Shown: positions 35,018 to 43,538 of the stretch, piece by piece
Layout: each line of letters starts with the position of its first letter
Numbering within the stretch: the first letter of the stretch is position 1
DNA from: an uncultured Lachnospiraceae bacterium
Lineage (GTDB): Bacteria; Bacillota; Clostridia; Lachnospirales; Lachnospiraceae
Length of the DNA: 43,554 bases
Direction: 5' to 3'
Assembly: GCA_947650005.1 (NCBI GenBank)
Contig: CANSTU010000020.1
Span: forward strand, 1 to 43,554
Position numbers and translations under genes: made by a program
Notes under the pieces: generated by a model
What the model saw: only the letters and a program-made list of their open reading frames with translations
Told to the model about the DNA's origin: nothing
Database searches by the model: none

Positions 35018-36126
35018 CTGCCGTTCTTTCCTTTCCTACGCCTGTCATACGTCGGCTGCCCGTTTCCCTGCCGCTTAAGCGCTTCCTGCTTTACCGCATT
35101 CTGCCTGTTTTCATATGCCTCATAGGCTTTCACGATTTTCTGCACCAGGGGATGCCTTACCACGTCCTGACTTGTCAGCGTGCAGAAGGAGATATCCTCA
35201 ATCTTTCCCAACACCTGTACCGCCACATCTAGTCCGGATCGGCTGTCCGGCAGCAGGTCTTTCTGAGAAGCGTCACCGGTGATGACCACCTTGGAGCCAA
35301 ACCCGATTCTCGTTAAAAACATCTTCATTTGAGCTGGAGTCGTATTCTGCGCTTCGTCCAGGATGATGTAAGCGTTGTCCAGAGTGCGGCCGCGCATATA
35401 GGCCAGCGGGGCCACTTCAATCAGTCCCTTTTCCATATTTCTGGAAAAACTCTCCGCGCCCATGATCTCGTAAAGCGCATCATAGAGCGGCCGCAGATAG
35501 GGATCCACCTTGCTCTGCAGATCTCCAGGCAGGAATCCCAGCTTTTCTCCAGCTTCTATGGCGGGACGGGTTAAAATAATCCGTTCTACCTCATTGTTCC
35601 GAAAGGCAGTGATGGCCATGGCCATAGCCAGATACGTCTTTCCTGTTCCGGCCGGACCCATTCCAAAGACGATCATCTGTTTGCGGATAGCATCCACATA
35701 CCGTTTCTGCCCCAGCGTCTTGGGTTTAATCGGTTTCCCGCTCACCGTATGACAGATCAGCTCGTCGTCAATTTCAAGAAGTGCGTCGGTATTGTTTTCC
35801 ATACTCATCTCTATCGCATAGTCCACATGCTGTTCTTCGATGTGGTTTCCCCTTTTCGATAATTCCGCAAGCCTTTCCAGGATATCGGCCGCCTGATCCG
35901 CGTGCCTCCGGTCTCCTGCGATCCGCACGGTCCCGTCCCGGTCGGTAATGGCGACCTGCAGAATCTTTTGTAGTTTTTTCAGATACTTGTCATAAGGGCC
36001 GAACACGTTTCCCGTATGGGACGCGTCCAGATCGATCTGCCTTACATACTGCTCCATTCTTTTGCTGTTCTCCTGTTGTCTGTTCTTCCTATGTCGGAGC
36101 TTTGCATCAATATTCTTTGCAGCCAT
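35014..36126 (-). CDS. phoH: PhoH family ATPase
   Basis: 370 residues with Walker A GMGPAGTGKTYLAMA near residue 150, EAGEKLGFLPGDLQ, Walker B AYIILDEAQNTTPAQMKMFLTRIG and the GDASQKDL motif. The N-terminal ~110 residues carry a KH-like region. PhoH proteins are RNA-linked helicase-like ATPases; the precise role is unclear. It is coupled to ybeY by a 4-bp overlap and follows yqfD, a standard Firmicute order. An alternative start is the Met at residue 24 (MEQYVRQIDL). Confidence 0.95.
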   Translation of the reverse strand: MAAKNIDAKLRHRKNRQQENSKRMEQYVRQIDLDASHTGNVFGPYDKYLKKLQKILQVAITDRDGTVRIAGDRRHADQAADILERLAELSKRGNHIEEQHVDYAIEMSMENNTDALLEIDDELICHTVSGKPIKPKTLGQKRYVDAIRKQMIVFGMGPAGTGKTYLAMAMAITAFRNNEVERIILTRPAIEAGEKLGFLPGDLQSKVDPYLRPLYDALYEIMGAESFSRNMEKGLIEVAPLAYMRGRTLDNAYIILDEAQNTTPAQMKMFLTRIGFGSKVVITGDASQKDLLPDSRSGLDVAVQVLGKIEDISFCTLTSQDVVRHPLVQKIVKAYEAYENRQNAVKQEALKRQGNGQPTYDRRRKGKNGR

Positions 36127-36178
36127 TTTTCCAGCTCTTCTTCCAGTAAGGCAAACATCCTTTCTTCAAAGGATGCGC

Positions 36179-37423
36179 CTATTCCTGACCGCTTTGCTCC
36201 TGTCCTCCCCCATCCGGCTGTACCGCCTCTATGGGCCTTGGACTTCCCGTCAGTCCCTGTACATGCATACTGCCTTCCATGACTACAGTATTGCCTACTT
36301 TATTCATTGTAACATTTTTTTGTATTATTTGAACCCCCTTTTCTTCTAAAGTTTCAATATTTTTATTTAGACGCTCTTCCAGCATGGTCCGTGCCCTATC
36401 CTCCTGATAAATCGCCTCCACCGGAAGGTACTCCCTGTTGACCACCCATCCATAATAAAAAGGCAGGTAGATCTGCTGCAGAATGCACACCTGCTCAGCC
36501 TCGAGGACGGTATCATAGTTCATATAATCGCAGTCCGTCAGCTTTAAAATATACCTTTTATGCCCTAGTGCAAAATAGAGATCCTTTTTCTCCCTTCCCG
36601 TATAATTTTTGTATTCATAGTATAGAGGCTGTTCCTCATGTACCTCTGTCTCGTAGGCCAGAAGCACATCCGCATCCGCCTGGCAATATTGGTATTCCCG
36701 CACCGTTCCGTCGTCCGCCAAAACGGGAACAGCCCCGGAAACCAGCAGATCCCCTTTGGCTACCACATCTCCAGCACGGACCTGGGGAACTCCCTGCCGG
36801 GTCAAGATAGAGACCACCACCCCGTCCTGTGAAGCGACCAAATCGCTTCCCAAAACGGTTTCCTGGCTTTCTTCCTCTTCAGGTGCAGCCAGATCATTTT
36901 CCCGGATTCGCACCACAAAACGTGTCCCTTCGATCCGTGCAGAAGTCCAGGTAATTACATCGAAATTCTCCCGAAGCTGTTCCTCCAATGCTTCTATATC
37001 AACGCGGTTTTTCGCAACTCCATAATCTACTCCCTTTTCGGCCAGAAAATCTAAGAGCACATCGTCCGTTAAGGAATAATTCCCTTCAAAATCAATGGCC
37101 CAGATAAATTGGGACATGGCGATGAGGAATGCCAGGCAGCAGGGGAGGCCCAGCGCAAATATCTTCCTCTTCCGCATTTTTTGAATAAAAAAAGGGAGTC
37201 CGTAACGTTCCAGTACGGCCGCCCTTGTCCCGGTCTTTTTCACAATCGGACGCAGCCTGAAAAAGCCCGGAAGCGTAATATACATGGTATAACCCTCTTC
37301 CTGCCGTTTGATGTCCCACAGCAGGATATCATGGTTGCTGCACAGGTTCATGAACCGCTCCGGGGAATATCCCCATACCTGGATCTTCAGATACCCCCGC
37401 AGATACCGAAACACATTTTGCAT
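36179..37423 (-). CDS. yqfD: Sporulation protein YqfD
   Basis: 414 residues. The start MQNVFRYLRGYLKIQVWGYSPERFMN and the LLWDIKRQEEGY stretch are typical of YqfD. A membrane helix near residue 93 (IFALGLPCCLAFLIAMSQFIWAI) precedes an outside beta-rich domain (VLLDFLAEKGVDYG ... RIEGTRFVVRIRENDL). YqfD is made in the mother cell and is needed for spore development. It lies 23 bp after yqfC and 52 bp before phoH. Confidence 0.93.
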   Translation of the reverse strand: MQNVFRYLRGYLKIQVWGYSPERFMNLCSNHDILLWDIKRQEEGYTMYITLPGFFRLRPIVKKTGTRAAVLERYGLPFFIQKMRKRKIFALGLPCCLAFLIAMSQFIWAIDFEGNYSLTDDVLLDFLAEKGVDYGVAKNRVDIEALEEQLRENFDVITWTSARIEGTRFVVRIRENDLAAPEEEESQETVLGSDLVASQDGVVVSILTRQGVPQVRAGDVVAKGDLLVSGAVPVLADDGTVREYQYCQADADVLLAYETEVHEEQPLYYEYKNYTGREKKDLYFALGHKRYILKLTDCDYMNYDTVLEAEQVCILQQIYLPFYYGWVVNREYLPVEAIYQEDRARTMLEERLNKNIETLEEKGVQIIQKNVTMNKVGNTVVMEGSMHVQGLTGSPRPIEAVQPDGGGQEQSGQE

Positions 37424-37446
37424 AGGCTTCTCCCTTCAGTAGGTAT

Positions 37447-37731
37447 CTACAGATAACTGACACACTGGATGTTTCCGATGATCTTCATATCTTCATTGGT
37501 ATAATAATCAATGGTCAGCCCACAGCCGCAGATGGAAATCCGCCCGGTTTTGGCCTGCAGGATGATGGATTCCGGCGTATATTCCACAATGCCCTTATAG
37601 TTTTCGACCCACAGTTCCTGGTTTCCCGTCATGGTTAAAATGGATGCGCCAAGCAACATATCCTTGGGGAGTTTCAGAGAATCCACGAACTGCTCTCTGG
37701 AAAAAGACTTGTTTTGTTTTTTTCTGTTCAT
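37447..37731 (-). CDS. yqfC: YabP/YqfC family sporulation protein
   Basis: A small protein of 94 residues in the YabP/YqfC family, marked by LPKDMLLGASILTMTGNQELWVENYKGIVEYTPESI followed by a compact beta region. It works with YqfD in sporulation. I chose the ATG at 37731 (MNRKKQNKS) on family length, although the ribosome binding site is weak; an in-frame ATG 14 codons upstream is an alternative. It is the first gene of the yqfC-yqfD-phoH-ybeY run. Confidence 0.9.
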   Translation of the reverse strand: MNRKKQNKSFSREQFVDSLKLPKDMLLGASILTMTGNQELWVENYKGIVEYTPESIILQAKTGRISICGCGLTIDYYTNEDMKIIGNIQCVSYL

Positions 37732-37865
37732 GTTCCAGTATATGAAGTTCCCGGCCCGTTCAGACCACGGCAAATACAGGAATGCTACGGCAGGCCTTTC
37801 CTCTCCCCAGAACCCTCTGTGGGGAACGAAACTGCCGCAGGAGGGACATATTTACATTGGCGCCT

Positions 37866-37913
37866 CCCCTGCCCGCTTTAGCGGGCGTAAATTCACGGTT
37901 GAAAAAGGCCGGA
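37866..37913. repeat. Repeat family C, copy 2, with GCCCGC hairpin
   Basis: GCCCGC-TTTA-GCGGGC hairpin at 37871-37886, then ATTCACGGTTGAA-AAGGC at 37891-37909, shared with 25696-25740. On the minus strand the hairpin leads into CAGGGGAGGCGCCAATG, a ribosome binding site with an ATG that is followed at once by TAA. Confidence 0.65.
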
Positions 37914-37937
37914 TGCCATTTTTCAACCCAACCCTAC

Positions 37938-37974
37938 GCATATCGCAAGCGAAGCTTGCGATACTGCCACAAAG
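37938..37974. repeat. Hairpin repeat family A, copy 3
   Basis: GCATATCGCAAGC-GAA-GCTTGCGATACTGCCA: the best-formed copy, with a 10-bp stem TATCGCAAGC/GCTTGCGATA. Confidence 0.8.
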
Positions 37975-37994
37975 AAAAATTTCAGGAATGGATT

Positions 37995-39068
37995 TTATTT
38001 ATGCCTGTCCCCCCCTTGTTTGAAACGTTCCGTTCCATCCACGTTTTTCATTTCGACAAACGGTTCCGCCATTGCGGCCACCAGATCCCACTGCCTTCTC
38101 ATATATCCTGTCAACGATTTTGTCCGTTCCATGTAATCTGCCAACACATCCTGCGGACATGCTTTGTGCTGCACAATGGCATTGGCAGCATGATATGCAC
38201 TCTCCATTCCCGCAGAAATACCCTCTCCCATGGGATTTAGAAATCCCGCAATTTCTCCTGCAAACAGAATGCGTCCTCTTGCGTATGTAATGGGACAACC
38301 GGGACGAATGTGCGGCATGAGCCATTTTTCCGCTTTCAGCTGCTCACTAATCTTCAGGCCATGCCTTTCTTCCATATAGGAGAGAAATCGTTTATAGTAG
38401 AAGGAAATTTTCTCTTGATTCTTCACGGAGACCCCAAGCACCAAAAGGTCATCCTTCACATTGAACCAAGCATCATATTCTGACAGTTCCGGTTGCAGAT
38501 AGGCATAAAAATAATGGGGATCCAGGTCGATTTTTCCCCGGTTAAAGGTTTGAAAGGTGGTGACATGTCCCTGCCTTTCTCCGGTTATTCCCCTTTTTAC
38601 CGCCCCGGTTATCCCTTCGCAGTCCAGGACATATTCCGCTTCCTCTGTCCAGGTTCTTTCCCCCTGAAGGGTGACCCGTACTGCTCCCGCTTCCTCCAGA
38701 CATTTCACAACGCTGACACCGTCCTGGAGCACTGCCCCACATTTCTGTGCATTTTGGGCCAGCCAGTGGTCAAAGGAACTTCTCCAGACGTTTTGTCCCT
38801 CCTGTTCAAAACGATATTCCTTCCCCTTGTCATTGGTGAAAATCATCCCTCTGTTATCGACCGGCGTACACAGAGCCTGGGGCGGCACCTTTTCTCCAAA
38901 ATAGGTTTCCACCAGATCCATCGTCTTCCTGATCAAAACACCGGAGCAGGATTTATACCTGGGCAGTCTGCATCTCTCAGCCAAAAGAACTTTCTTCCCT
39001 CTCTCGGCCAGGACCTTGGCGGCCGTGCTTCCCGCCGGCCCTGCGCCTATTACGATTACATCAAACAT
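37995..39068 (-). CDS. FAD-dependent oxidoreductase, geranylgeranyl-reductase-like
   Basis: 357 residues. FAD motif FDVIVIGAGPAGSTAAKVLAERGKKVLLAER is at the very start (written here in pieces: GAGPAGSTAA, then KVLLAERCRLPRYKSC, with the conserved KSCSG). Later come DCEGITGAVKRGI and the second FAD motif ILFAGEIAGFLNPMGEGISAGMESA. This is the geranylgeranyl reductase-type flavoprotein family; the substrate cannot be told and could be an isoprenoid or a small metabolite. I chose the ATG at 39068, eight bases after GGAGG; upstream in-frame Met codons lack a site and precede the FAD motif. Confidence 0.88.
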   Translation of the reverse strand: MFDVIVIGAGPAGSTAAKVLAERGKKVLLAERCRLPRYKSCSGVLIRKTMDLVETYFGEKVPPQALCTPVDNRGMIFTNDKGKEYRFEQEGQNVWRSSFDHWLAQNAQKCGAVLQDGVSVVKCLEEAGAVRVTLQGERTWTEEAEYVLDCEGITGAVKRGITGERQGHVTTFQTFNRGKIDLDPHYFYAYLQPELSEYDAWFNVKDDLLVLGVSVKNQEKISFYYKRFLSYMEERHGLKISEQLKAEKWLMPHIRPGCPITYARGRILFAGEIAGFLNPMGEGISAGMESAYHAANAIVQHKACPQDVLADYMERTKSLTGYMRRQWDLVAAMAEPFVEMKNVDGTERFKQGGDRHK

Positions 39069-39186
39069 GTCTTTTTCCTCCATGCCAAACCGTTTTGATA
39101 AAACCTGTCCCATTCTATACCTGCTCCCATCCACTCTTTTCTTCCTTTCAACTAACACTTACAATTCTCTTTTTTCTAACGTTCTT

Positions 39187-39614
39187 CTATGACGCAAGAG
39201 AATGTGTTTCCTGGTACTTCTCTGCCTGCATTTCAAATATTTCCGCATATCTGCCACCTCTGGCCAGCAGCTCCTCATGATTCCCCTCTTCAATTATTCT
39301 GCCCTGTTCCATCACAAAGATTTGTTCCGCCATGCGGGTTGTGGACAGGCGATGCGATATGAAAATAACCGTTCTGTCCTTTGACAGCTCATACAGCGTC
39401 CGGTTGAGATTGTATTCAGAAATGGGATCCAGCGCACTGGACGGCTCATCCAGAATATACGTGTGCGGATCCTTTAAGAAAGCTCTGGCTATCGCAATCT
39501 TCTGAGCTTCCCCGCCGGATACCGACCGCCCGTTTTTATCATATTCACGAAGCAGCGAGACAGAAATGTTGCAAAAACTTTCCGGGTTGTCTGCTTTGTT
39601 TCCATGTTTTCCAT
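39187..39614 (-). pseudogene. Collapsed ABC transporter (permease-ATPase), 5' stub joined to C-terminal ATPase part
   Basis: The frame ending at 39187 encodes only the end of an ABC exporter ATPase: VSGGEAQKIAIARAF (signature), YILDEPSSALDP (Walker B), ISHRLSTTR (H-loop) and a normal tail. Walker A and the entire membrane domain are missing. An ATG at 39614 begins MENMETKQTTRKVFATFLSR in another frame, which looks like the original N-terminus. A large, frame-breaking deletion has thus joined start and end near 39560. The product cannot be a working transporter. Confidence 0.75.
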
Positions 39615-39647
39615 CTATCTGCCTGCTTTCTTTCAACTAAATCACTG
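39591..39647. repeat. 57-bp direct repeat, copy 1 (transporter start region)
   Basis: About 52 of 57 bases match 40411-40467. On the minus strand both copies hold a ribosome binding region and the start ATGGAAAACATGGAAAC, so they are the starts of two related transporter genes. Confidence 0.85.
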
Positions 39648-39678
39648 CTGCACTCCCACTTATTACAAATTCTGCAAA

Positions 39679-40359
39679 TTATTTATCTTCTTCCAGTCCA
39701 AAGTGCCTTGCCAAAACCGACAGAACTTCCTCCCGCGTATCATTTTCAAAATCTGAACGGACAAAAGTAAAAAAGCCTGTATGTGCCCAGTCAATCTCCA
39801 ATGGAGGATGATATAATGCCCATGAATTAAAGTTTCGCAGTGTAGCGTCTGGATCCGGGCAGAGCTGAATCTGCTCCATCATAAATTTTTTTTCAGGATC
39901 TTCTCGGTCAAAGAACCGGGCAGCAGAAATATCCGGCGGATCACAAAGCATGATAGCAACGCGGCTATACGACGAAATCTCCCTCAGTACATTCGGTGGA
40001 ATGTTAGTGTCCACAATGACCTTCTTCCCCGATGCTGCCAGTCTGAGCAACTCCAGAATCTCTATTTCCATACATTCCATGGAAACCTGATTCATCCAAT
40101 TCCAATGTTCTTCCGGAGTCATATTGAGCCATTCCTTCCAGCCATTCATAGTATCAAAATAGCACAGTCCAGGCTGCTTCCACCTTGACAGTTTATTCTG
40201 TGGAAATACATCATGGTAATTTTCACCACAATGAATCATATCATAACGTTCAGCCAGCATCCTGACCATCGTAGATTTCCCTGCATAGCTGTGTCCGTTT
40301 ATGAAATAGACATTTTGCAAGTAATGCTTCATTAAATTATCACTTAACTGTATTTTCAT
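39679..40359 (-). CDS. P-loop kinase-like protein, unknown substrate
   Basis: 226 residues with Walker A INGHSYAGKSTMVRML near residue 20, a second acidic strand KVIVDTNIPP near residue 115 and an ARFFDREDPEKKF lid-like region. The pattern fits small ATP-dependent kinases of the shikimate/gluconate kinase type, but the family is not clear to me. It lies between two stubs of ABC transporter starts, so it was either inserted there or survived between two deletions. Confidence 0.65.
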   Translation of the reverse strand: MKIQLSDNLMKHYLQNVYFINGHSYAGKSTMVRMLAERYDMIHCGENYHDVFPQNKLSRWKQPGLCYFDTMNGWKEWLNMTPEEHWNWMNQVSMECMEIEILELLRLAASGKKVIVDTNIPPNVLREISSYSRVAIMLCDPPDISAARFFDREDPEKKFMMEQIQLCPDPDATLRNFNSWALYHPPLEIDWAHTGFFTFVRSDFENDTREEVLSVLARHFGLEEDK

Positions 40360-40410
40360 TTTTCTCCAATCCAGGAGGCCAAATTGGTCTGCTTAATTCT
40401 TCCCGTTTTT

Positions 40411-40467
40411 CTGTTTCGTTTCCATGTTTTCCATTTGTCTGCCTGCTTTCTTTCAAATAAATCACTG
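40411..40467. repeat. 57-bp direct repeat, copy 2 (stub of a second transporter start)
   Basis: On the minus strand ATG at about 40434 begins MENMETKQKNGKN and then stops. It is what remains of a second ABC transporter gene parallel to the one at 39187-39614. Confidence 0.75.
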
Positions 40468-40607
40468 TCGGAAAACTCTGTGTGTTTCATGATTTTGCTA
40501 TTATTTTTAAATAAAATTTAAGTTTTCTGAGTTCTGAAGGGACCTTCTAGGCTTTTTTGTCTTTTTGGTAATCTATGTTGTTTTGATTATATAAGTAGCA
40601 CAACGAG

Positions 40608-41171
40608 TTAACTTAAAACTTCCATAACTTTCTCATATTTTTCTTTATAATGTTCTGCGCTGCCTGCAGATAATTTCCGAAAGCTTCTGGTCAATTTATT
40701 CCTTACAAACTCCCTGCCCTCTTCCATTCCCATTCCATTCCTTACATACGCTAAATACAGCAAGCTGGGAACATTGTCAAAATGCGAGATTGCATCCGCA
40801 TCCGCCACGCATAGCTCCTCTATGCTGCCTCTTTCCATCCCCAAACTCCCTCTATGCTTTTTTATACAGCCTTGCACCAAGGCAATTCTCTCATCATTGT
40901 AATCATATGCCCTCAAAATGCCATAAGCCATTTCTGCCCCATGGATATGGTGCTGTTCATATAAACTATAATCTGTAACAGAAGCAATGTCATGCAGCCA
41001 GGCCGCAACCATCACAATCTCCTTGTCTGCCCCAAGCCTGTCTGCAAGAATTTCTGCATTTCTCACCACTGCAGCAATATGATAGTAACATCCCATTCCA
41101 AATTTATTTGTTTCTTTCAAGCACCTGCTATACACTTCCCTTTGAAGCCCCTCCAAAATATCTTTCCGCAT
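40608..41171 (-). CDS. HD-domain phosphohydrolase-like protein
   Basis: 187 residues. The metal motif is visible as HIAAVVRNAEILADRL (first His), AAWLHDIASV (HD pair) and HHIHGAEMAY, then CVADADAISHFDN with the last Asp. HD proteins of this small type hydrolyse phosphate esters of nucleotides or related compounds; the substrate here is unknown. I chose the ATG at 41171 behind GGAGGAG. A frame continues 27 codons upstream but lacks such a site. Confidence 0.82.
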   Translation of the reverse strand: MRKDILEGLQREVYSRCLKETNKFGMGCYYHIAAVVRNAEILADRLGADKEIVMVAAWLHDIASVTDYSLYEQHHIHGAEMAYGILRAYDYNDERIALVQGCIKKHRGSLGMERGSIEELCVADADAISHFDNVPSLLYLAYVRNGMGMEEGREFVRNKLTRSFRKLSAGSAEHYKEKYEKVMEVLS

Positions 41172-41281
41172 ATTTCTCCTCCTTTCTTCTAATCTTGCAA
41201 AAGCAGTCTGCCAGACTTCAGTTGCAATGCCAAACCATGCTTTCTTATTCACTCTAAATCACACTTCATGTGTCCTTTATC

Positions 41282-41460
41282 ACGGTATTTGAATCGTGTT
41301 TTTTGTGGTATTTTCTATACTTTTTATTGCGAAAAACAGCGTAAAATCATTGTTTTTATGTGGCGTATTTTATTTGTTTGATTTCTTGGCACCGTTTTGG
41401 CACCAAGACCACCATTTTCCTTGTTAATGTTTTGTTTACATGGTACTAGCACCATGTAAA
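41282..41460. repeat. ~170-bp repeat R1, copy 1 (possible integrase 3' end and att region)
   Basis: Starts ACGGTATTTGAAT, runs through GGTATTTTCTATACTTTTT, a TTGCG-AAAAA block, TGATTTCTTGGCACC and ends near the palindrome core. Copy 2 is at 42640-42810. On the minus strand part of it reads LGAKTVPRNQTNKIRH, like the tail of a tyrosine recombinase. Confidence 0.75.
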
Positions 41461-41481
41461 CAAAACATTAACAAGGAAAAT
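41414..41481. repeat. 68-bp near-perfect palindrome
   Basis: The sequence from 41414 to 41447 is the reverse complement of 41448 to 41481 except for one mismatched pair next to the central CTAG. It contains TTGTTAATGTTTTG arms and the core ACATGGT-CTAG-ACCATGT. Confidence 0.9.
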
Positions 41482-41601
41482 ATCAATTCATTATTCTCCA
41501 CCATTCTAATCAACAAACAGAAATCGTATGATAAAACAAATACATCAATATTATAGTTGCACAAGTCATCCAATCCCTACATAACCTTCAATTTAAGTTG
41601 G

Positions 41602-42243
41602 CTAGAAGTCACAACTTGATGCTACTTTTTCCGAAACAACTTGCCTCTCTTTTCCCTTTACAAGTATAGCTTGTGAATTACTGAATGGAACAAGCGGTAA
41701 TTCTGTACCATATTTTGAAATTGTTAGCTCCACGGCATCCTTTAATGAATCATCTTTATAGTGTGGTACGGGATAAAAGTCTATAATGTTCAATGCCTCA
41801 AATGTTTTTAATTGTGACGCTACAAGAGGATTATCTGTGTCTTTTGCATATTCAATATCAGGAGCCAACAAAATTGCACCTGCAGATTCACCTATAAATA
41901 GTTTTCCTGCATTGATTTGTGTTTTAATCAAATTCCCTGCACCTGATTTGTTCATTTCCTGAAGCAGAAAGAATGTATTCCCCCCAGTAACATAAATATA
42001 ATCGTTATTCTCTAATTTATTTACTATATCTAAATGAGTTGCCATGGAAATTTCTAATTCATCAACAATAAGTCCCATTTTAGATAACAATTCTTTGCTA
42101 TATTCTACATGAAAATCCAGTTTGTCTGGCAATGCGGCAGTTGGAACAAACGTTACCCTCTTACCTACAAGATTTTCATTAGCAAAATCTACAAATATTT
42201 GAGACACTTCCTTAAATAAGGACGCTAAAAATAATTTATGCAT
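41602..42243 (-). CDS. Peptidase E-like protein (S51 family)
   Basis: 213 residues of the class I glutamine amidotransferase-like fold. The nucleophile elbow is FIGESAGAILLAPD, with Ser in GESAG, and the likely catalytic His is in DFYPVPHYKDD. Upstream are TFVPTAALPDKLD and YIYVTGGNTFFLL. The family cleaves Asp-X dipeptides. AAAGGA precedes the ATG by ten bases. With the GNAT pseudogene it forms a small cassette bounded by two copies of repeat R1. Confidence 0.88.
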   Translation of the reverse strand: MHKLFLASLFKEVSQIFVDFANENLVGKRVTFVPTAALPDKLDFHVEYSKELLSKMGLIVDELEISMATHLDIVNKLENNDYIYVTGGNTFFLLQEMNKSGAGNLIKTQINAGKLFIGESAGAILLAPDIEYAKDTDNPLVASQLKTFEALNIIDFYPVPHYKDDSLKDAVELTISKYGTELPLVPFSNSQAILVKGKERQVVSEKVASSCDF

Positions 42244-42276
42244 ATGCCCAATATCCTTTCGTATGTAGTTATATAA

Positions 42277-42639
42277 TCACCCAAATTTCAAATTATCGAA
42301 TTCCCTGCAAAGTAAGAAGTTGTGCCTTTTTTGCACTGTAAATTCTGTCCATTCTATATGGTTGCATTGCATAACATCATCTGCTTTTTTCATACCAAGT
42401 TTCTCATAAAATGGAATATCATTTTCATTTACTGTTAGATATATTGCGATGTCTTTTTGCCGCCAGCTTTATCATGTGCCATTTTCATGAGCTGTTTACC
42501 AATTCCATGCCCCTCATAATCTCTGTCAACTCCCAAATCTGTCACATAAAACAAATATACATAATCTGTTAATCCGAATAAAATACCAACAATTAAGCCG
42601 TCCTCATTTTTTGCAACAAAGCTTATTGAAACATTGTTG
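42277..42639 (-). pseudogene. GNAT acetyltransferase, truncated and frameshifted
   Basis: The minus strand reads NNVSISFVAKNEDGLIVGIL, later TDLGVDRDYEGHGIGKQLM (acetyl-CoA binding motif RxxGxG/A-like), then ends at a stop in ...KKTSQYI. Reading one frame over continues DIAIYLTVNENDIPFYEKLG and MKKADDVMQ to a normal end, so there is a frameshift near 42455. The N-terminus is cut off where repeat R1 copy 2 begins. It lies just upstream of the peptidase E gene. Confidence 0.82.
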
Positions 42640-42810
42640 ACGGTATTTGAATAGCGTTGTTTTGGTATTTTCTATACTTTTTGTTGCGGAAAAAAACATA
42701 AAATCGTTGTTTTTATGCGGCGTATTTTTTTGCTTGATTTCTTGGCACCATTTTGGCATCAAAATGATTTTCTCCTTATTTACCTTTATTACATGGTGCT
42801 AGCACCATGT
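42640..42810. repeat. ~170-bp repeat R1, copy 2
   Basis: Same order of blocks as 41282-41460, ending in the perfect 20-bp palindrome ACATGGTGCTAGCACCATGT (42791-42810). The reading on the minus strand is FDAKMVPRNQAKKYAA then stop. Confidence 0.75.
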
Positions 42811-43079
42811 CTGATACATCATCAAGAATCCTCTCTTTTTTACAGACAACTAAACAACAATCCTAAGTTCTTTTTTCTTTAAAACAGTTTCCTAAATTCA
42901 AACATAAATATTTTTGCAAAAGTACTGATGAATTATCATGTAAAATAAATGCGTTGTTCAACACTATGGCTTAGTGTATTTGACAAGGGCATAATAACAC
43001 GACACCTAAAGAATGGAGCCAACCTACACCAGACCGCTGCTATTGGGGAAAACTTAAAACGGCGTTTTTTTTGCGATAT

Positions 43080-43143
43080 GGCTGGAGTCCACTGGGGGGC
43101 GCCCTACTTTGTTTATCAAGGCGGCCCCCAGCAGACCCCAGCC
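43080..43143. repeat. GC-rich long hairpin
   Basis: Arms of 24 bases (43080-43103 and 43120-43143) pair at 20 positions around a 16-base AT-rich loop. It stands out from the surrounding AT-rich sequence. Confidence 0.8.
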
Positions 43144-43339
43144 ATTCTATCCGCAAAGTCTAAATTGTTGCGCAGTGACTTCGAGACAAAATGTCCCAAA
43201 GCAAGAATTCTATTTACTCAATAATCGTAGCCACACAACCAGAACCAACAGTTCTACCACCTCACGGTTCACAAATATGCCGCCCAGATGGCAGCATAAC
43301 AACAATACATGATTTGCTTTCTGACAGCAGCTGTACTTT

Positions 43340-43396
43340 CGCCCTTACTTATGATACGGCTCTCCATAACAGCCCTAAATGCGAAAAATTCAGTAA
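43340..43396. repeat. 57-bp direct repeat D, copy 1
   Basis: Begins CGCCCTTACTTATGATACGG; about 49 of 57 bases match 43482-43538. Contains CTAAATGCGAAAAAT. Confidence 0.75.
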
Positions 43397-43481
43397 CTTT
43401 ATCTTAAAACAACTTTTACCCAGCTCCCATTTTCCGCTTAAATCTTAGCTTTTCTGCACTTCCCGGACTTTTTCAAAATTT

Positions 43482-43538
43482 CGTCCTTACTTATGGTACG
43501 GCTGTCCATAACATACCTAAATGCGAAAAATCTCGTAA
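43482..43538. repeat. 57-bp direct repeat D, copy 2
   Basis: Begins CGTCCTTACTTATGGTACGG, 142 bp after the first copy. More copies may follow beyond the window. Confidence 0.75.

Larger units (their letters stand above)
41172..41601. other. Intergenic region holding repeat R1 and a long palindrome
   Basis: No gene. It contains one copy of the ~170-bp repeat (41282-41460), which may include a tyrosine integrase 3' end, and the 68-bp palindrome at 41414-41481. The rest is AT-rich and unassigned. Confidence 0.6.

Noticed and set aside
40548-40580. Terminator on the plus strand
   Set aside because: GAAGG/CCTTC would leave a loop too small to form, although a T-run follows.
43080-43143. Integron attC site
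   Set aside because: The hairpin is long, but no integron integrase or gene cassette structure and no clear core sites are seen.
43340-43538. CRISPR repeats
   Set aside because: Only two imperfect 57-bp copies with a spacer of ~85 bp, not the repeat-spacer pattern of CRISPR.
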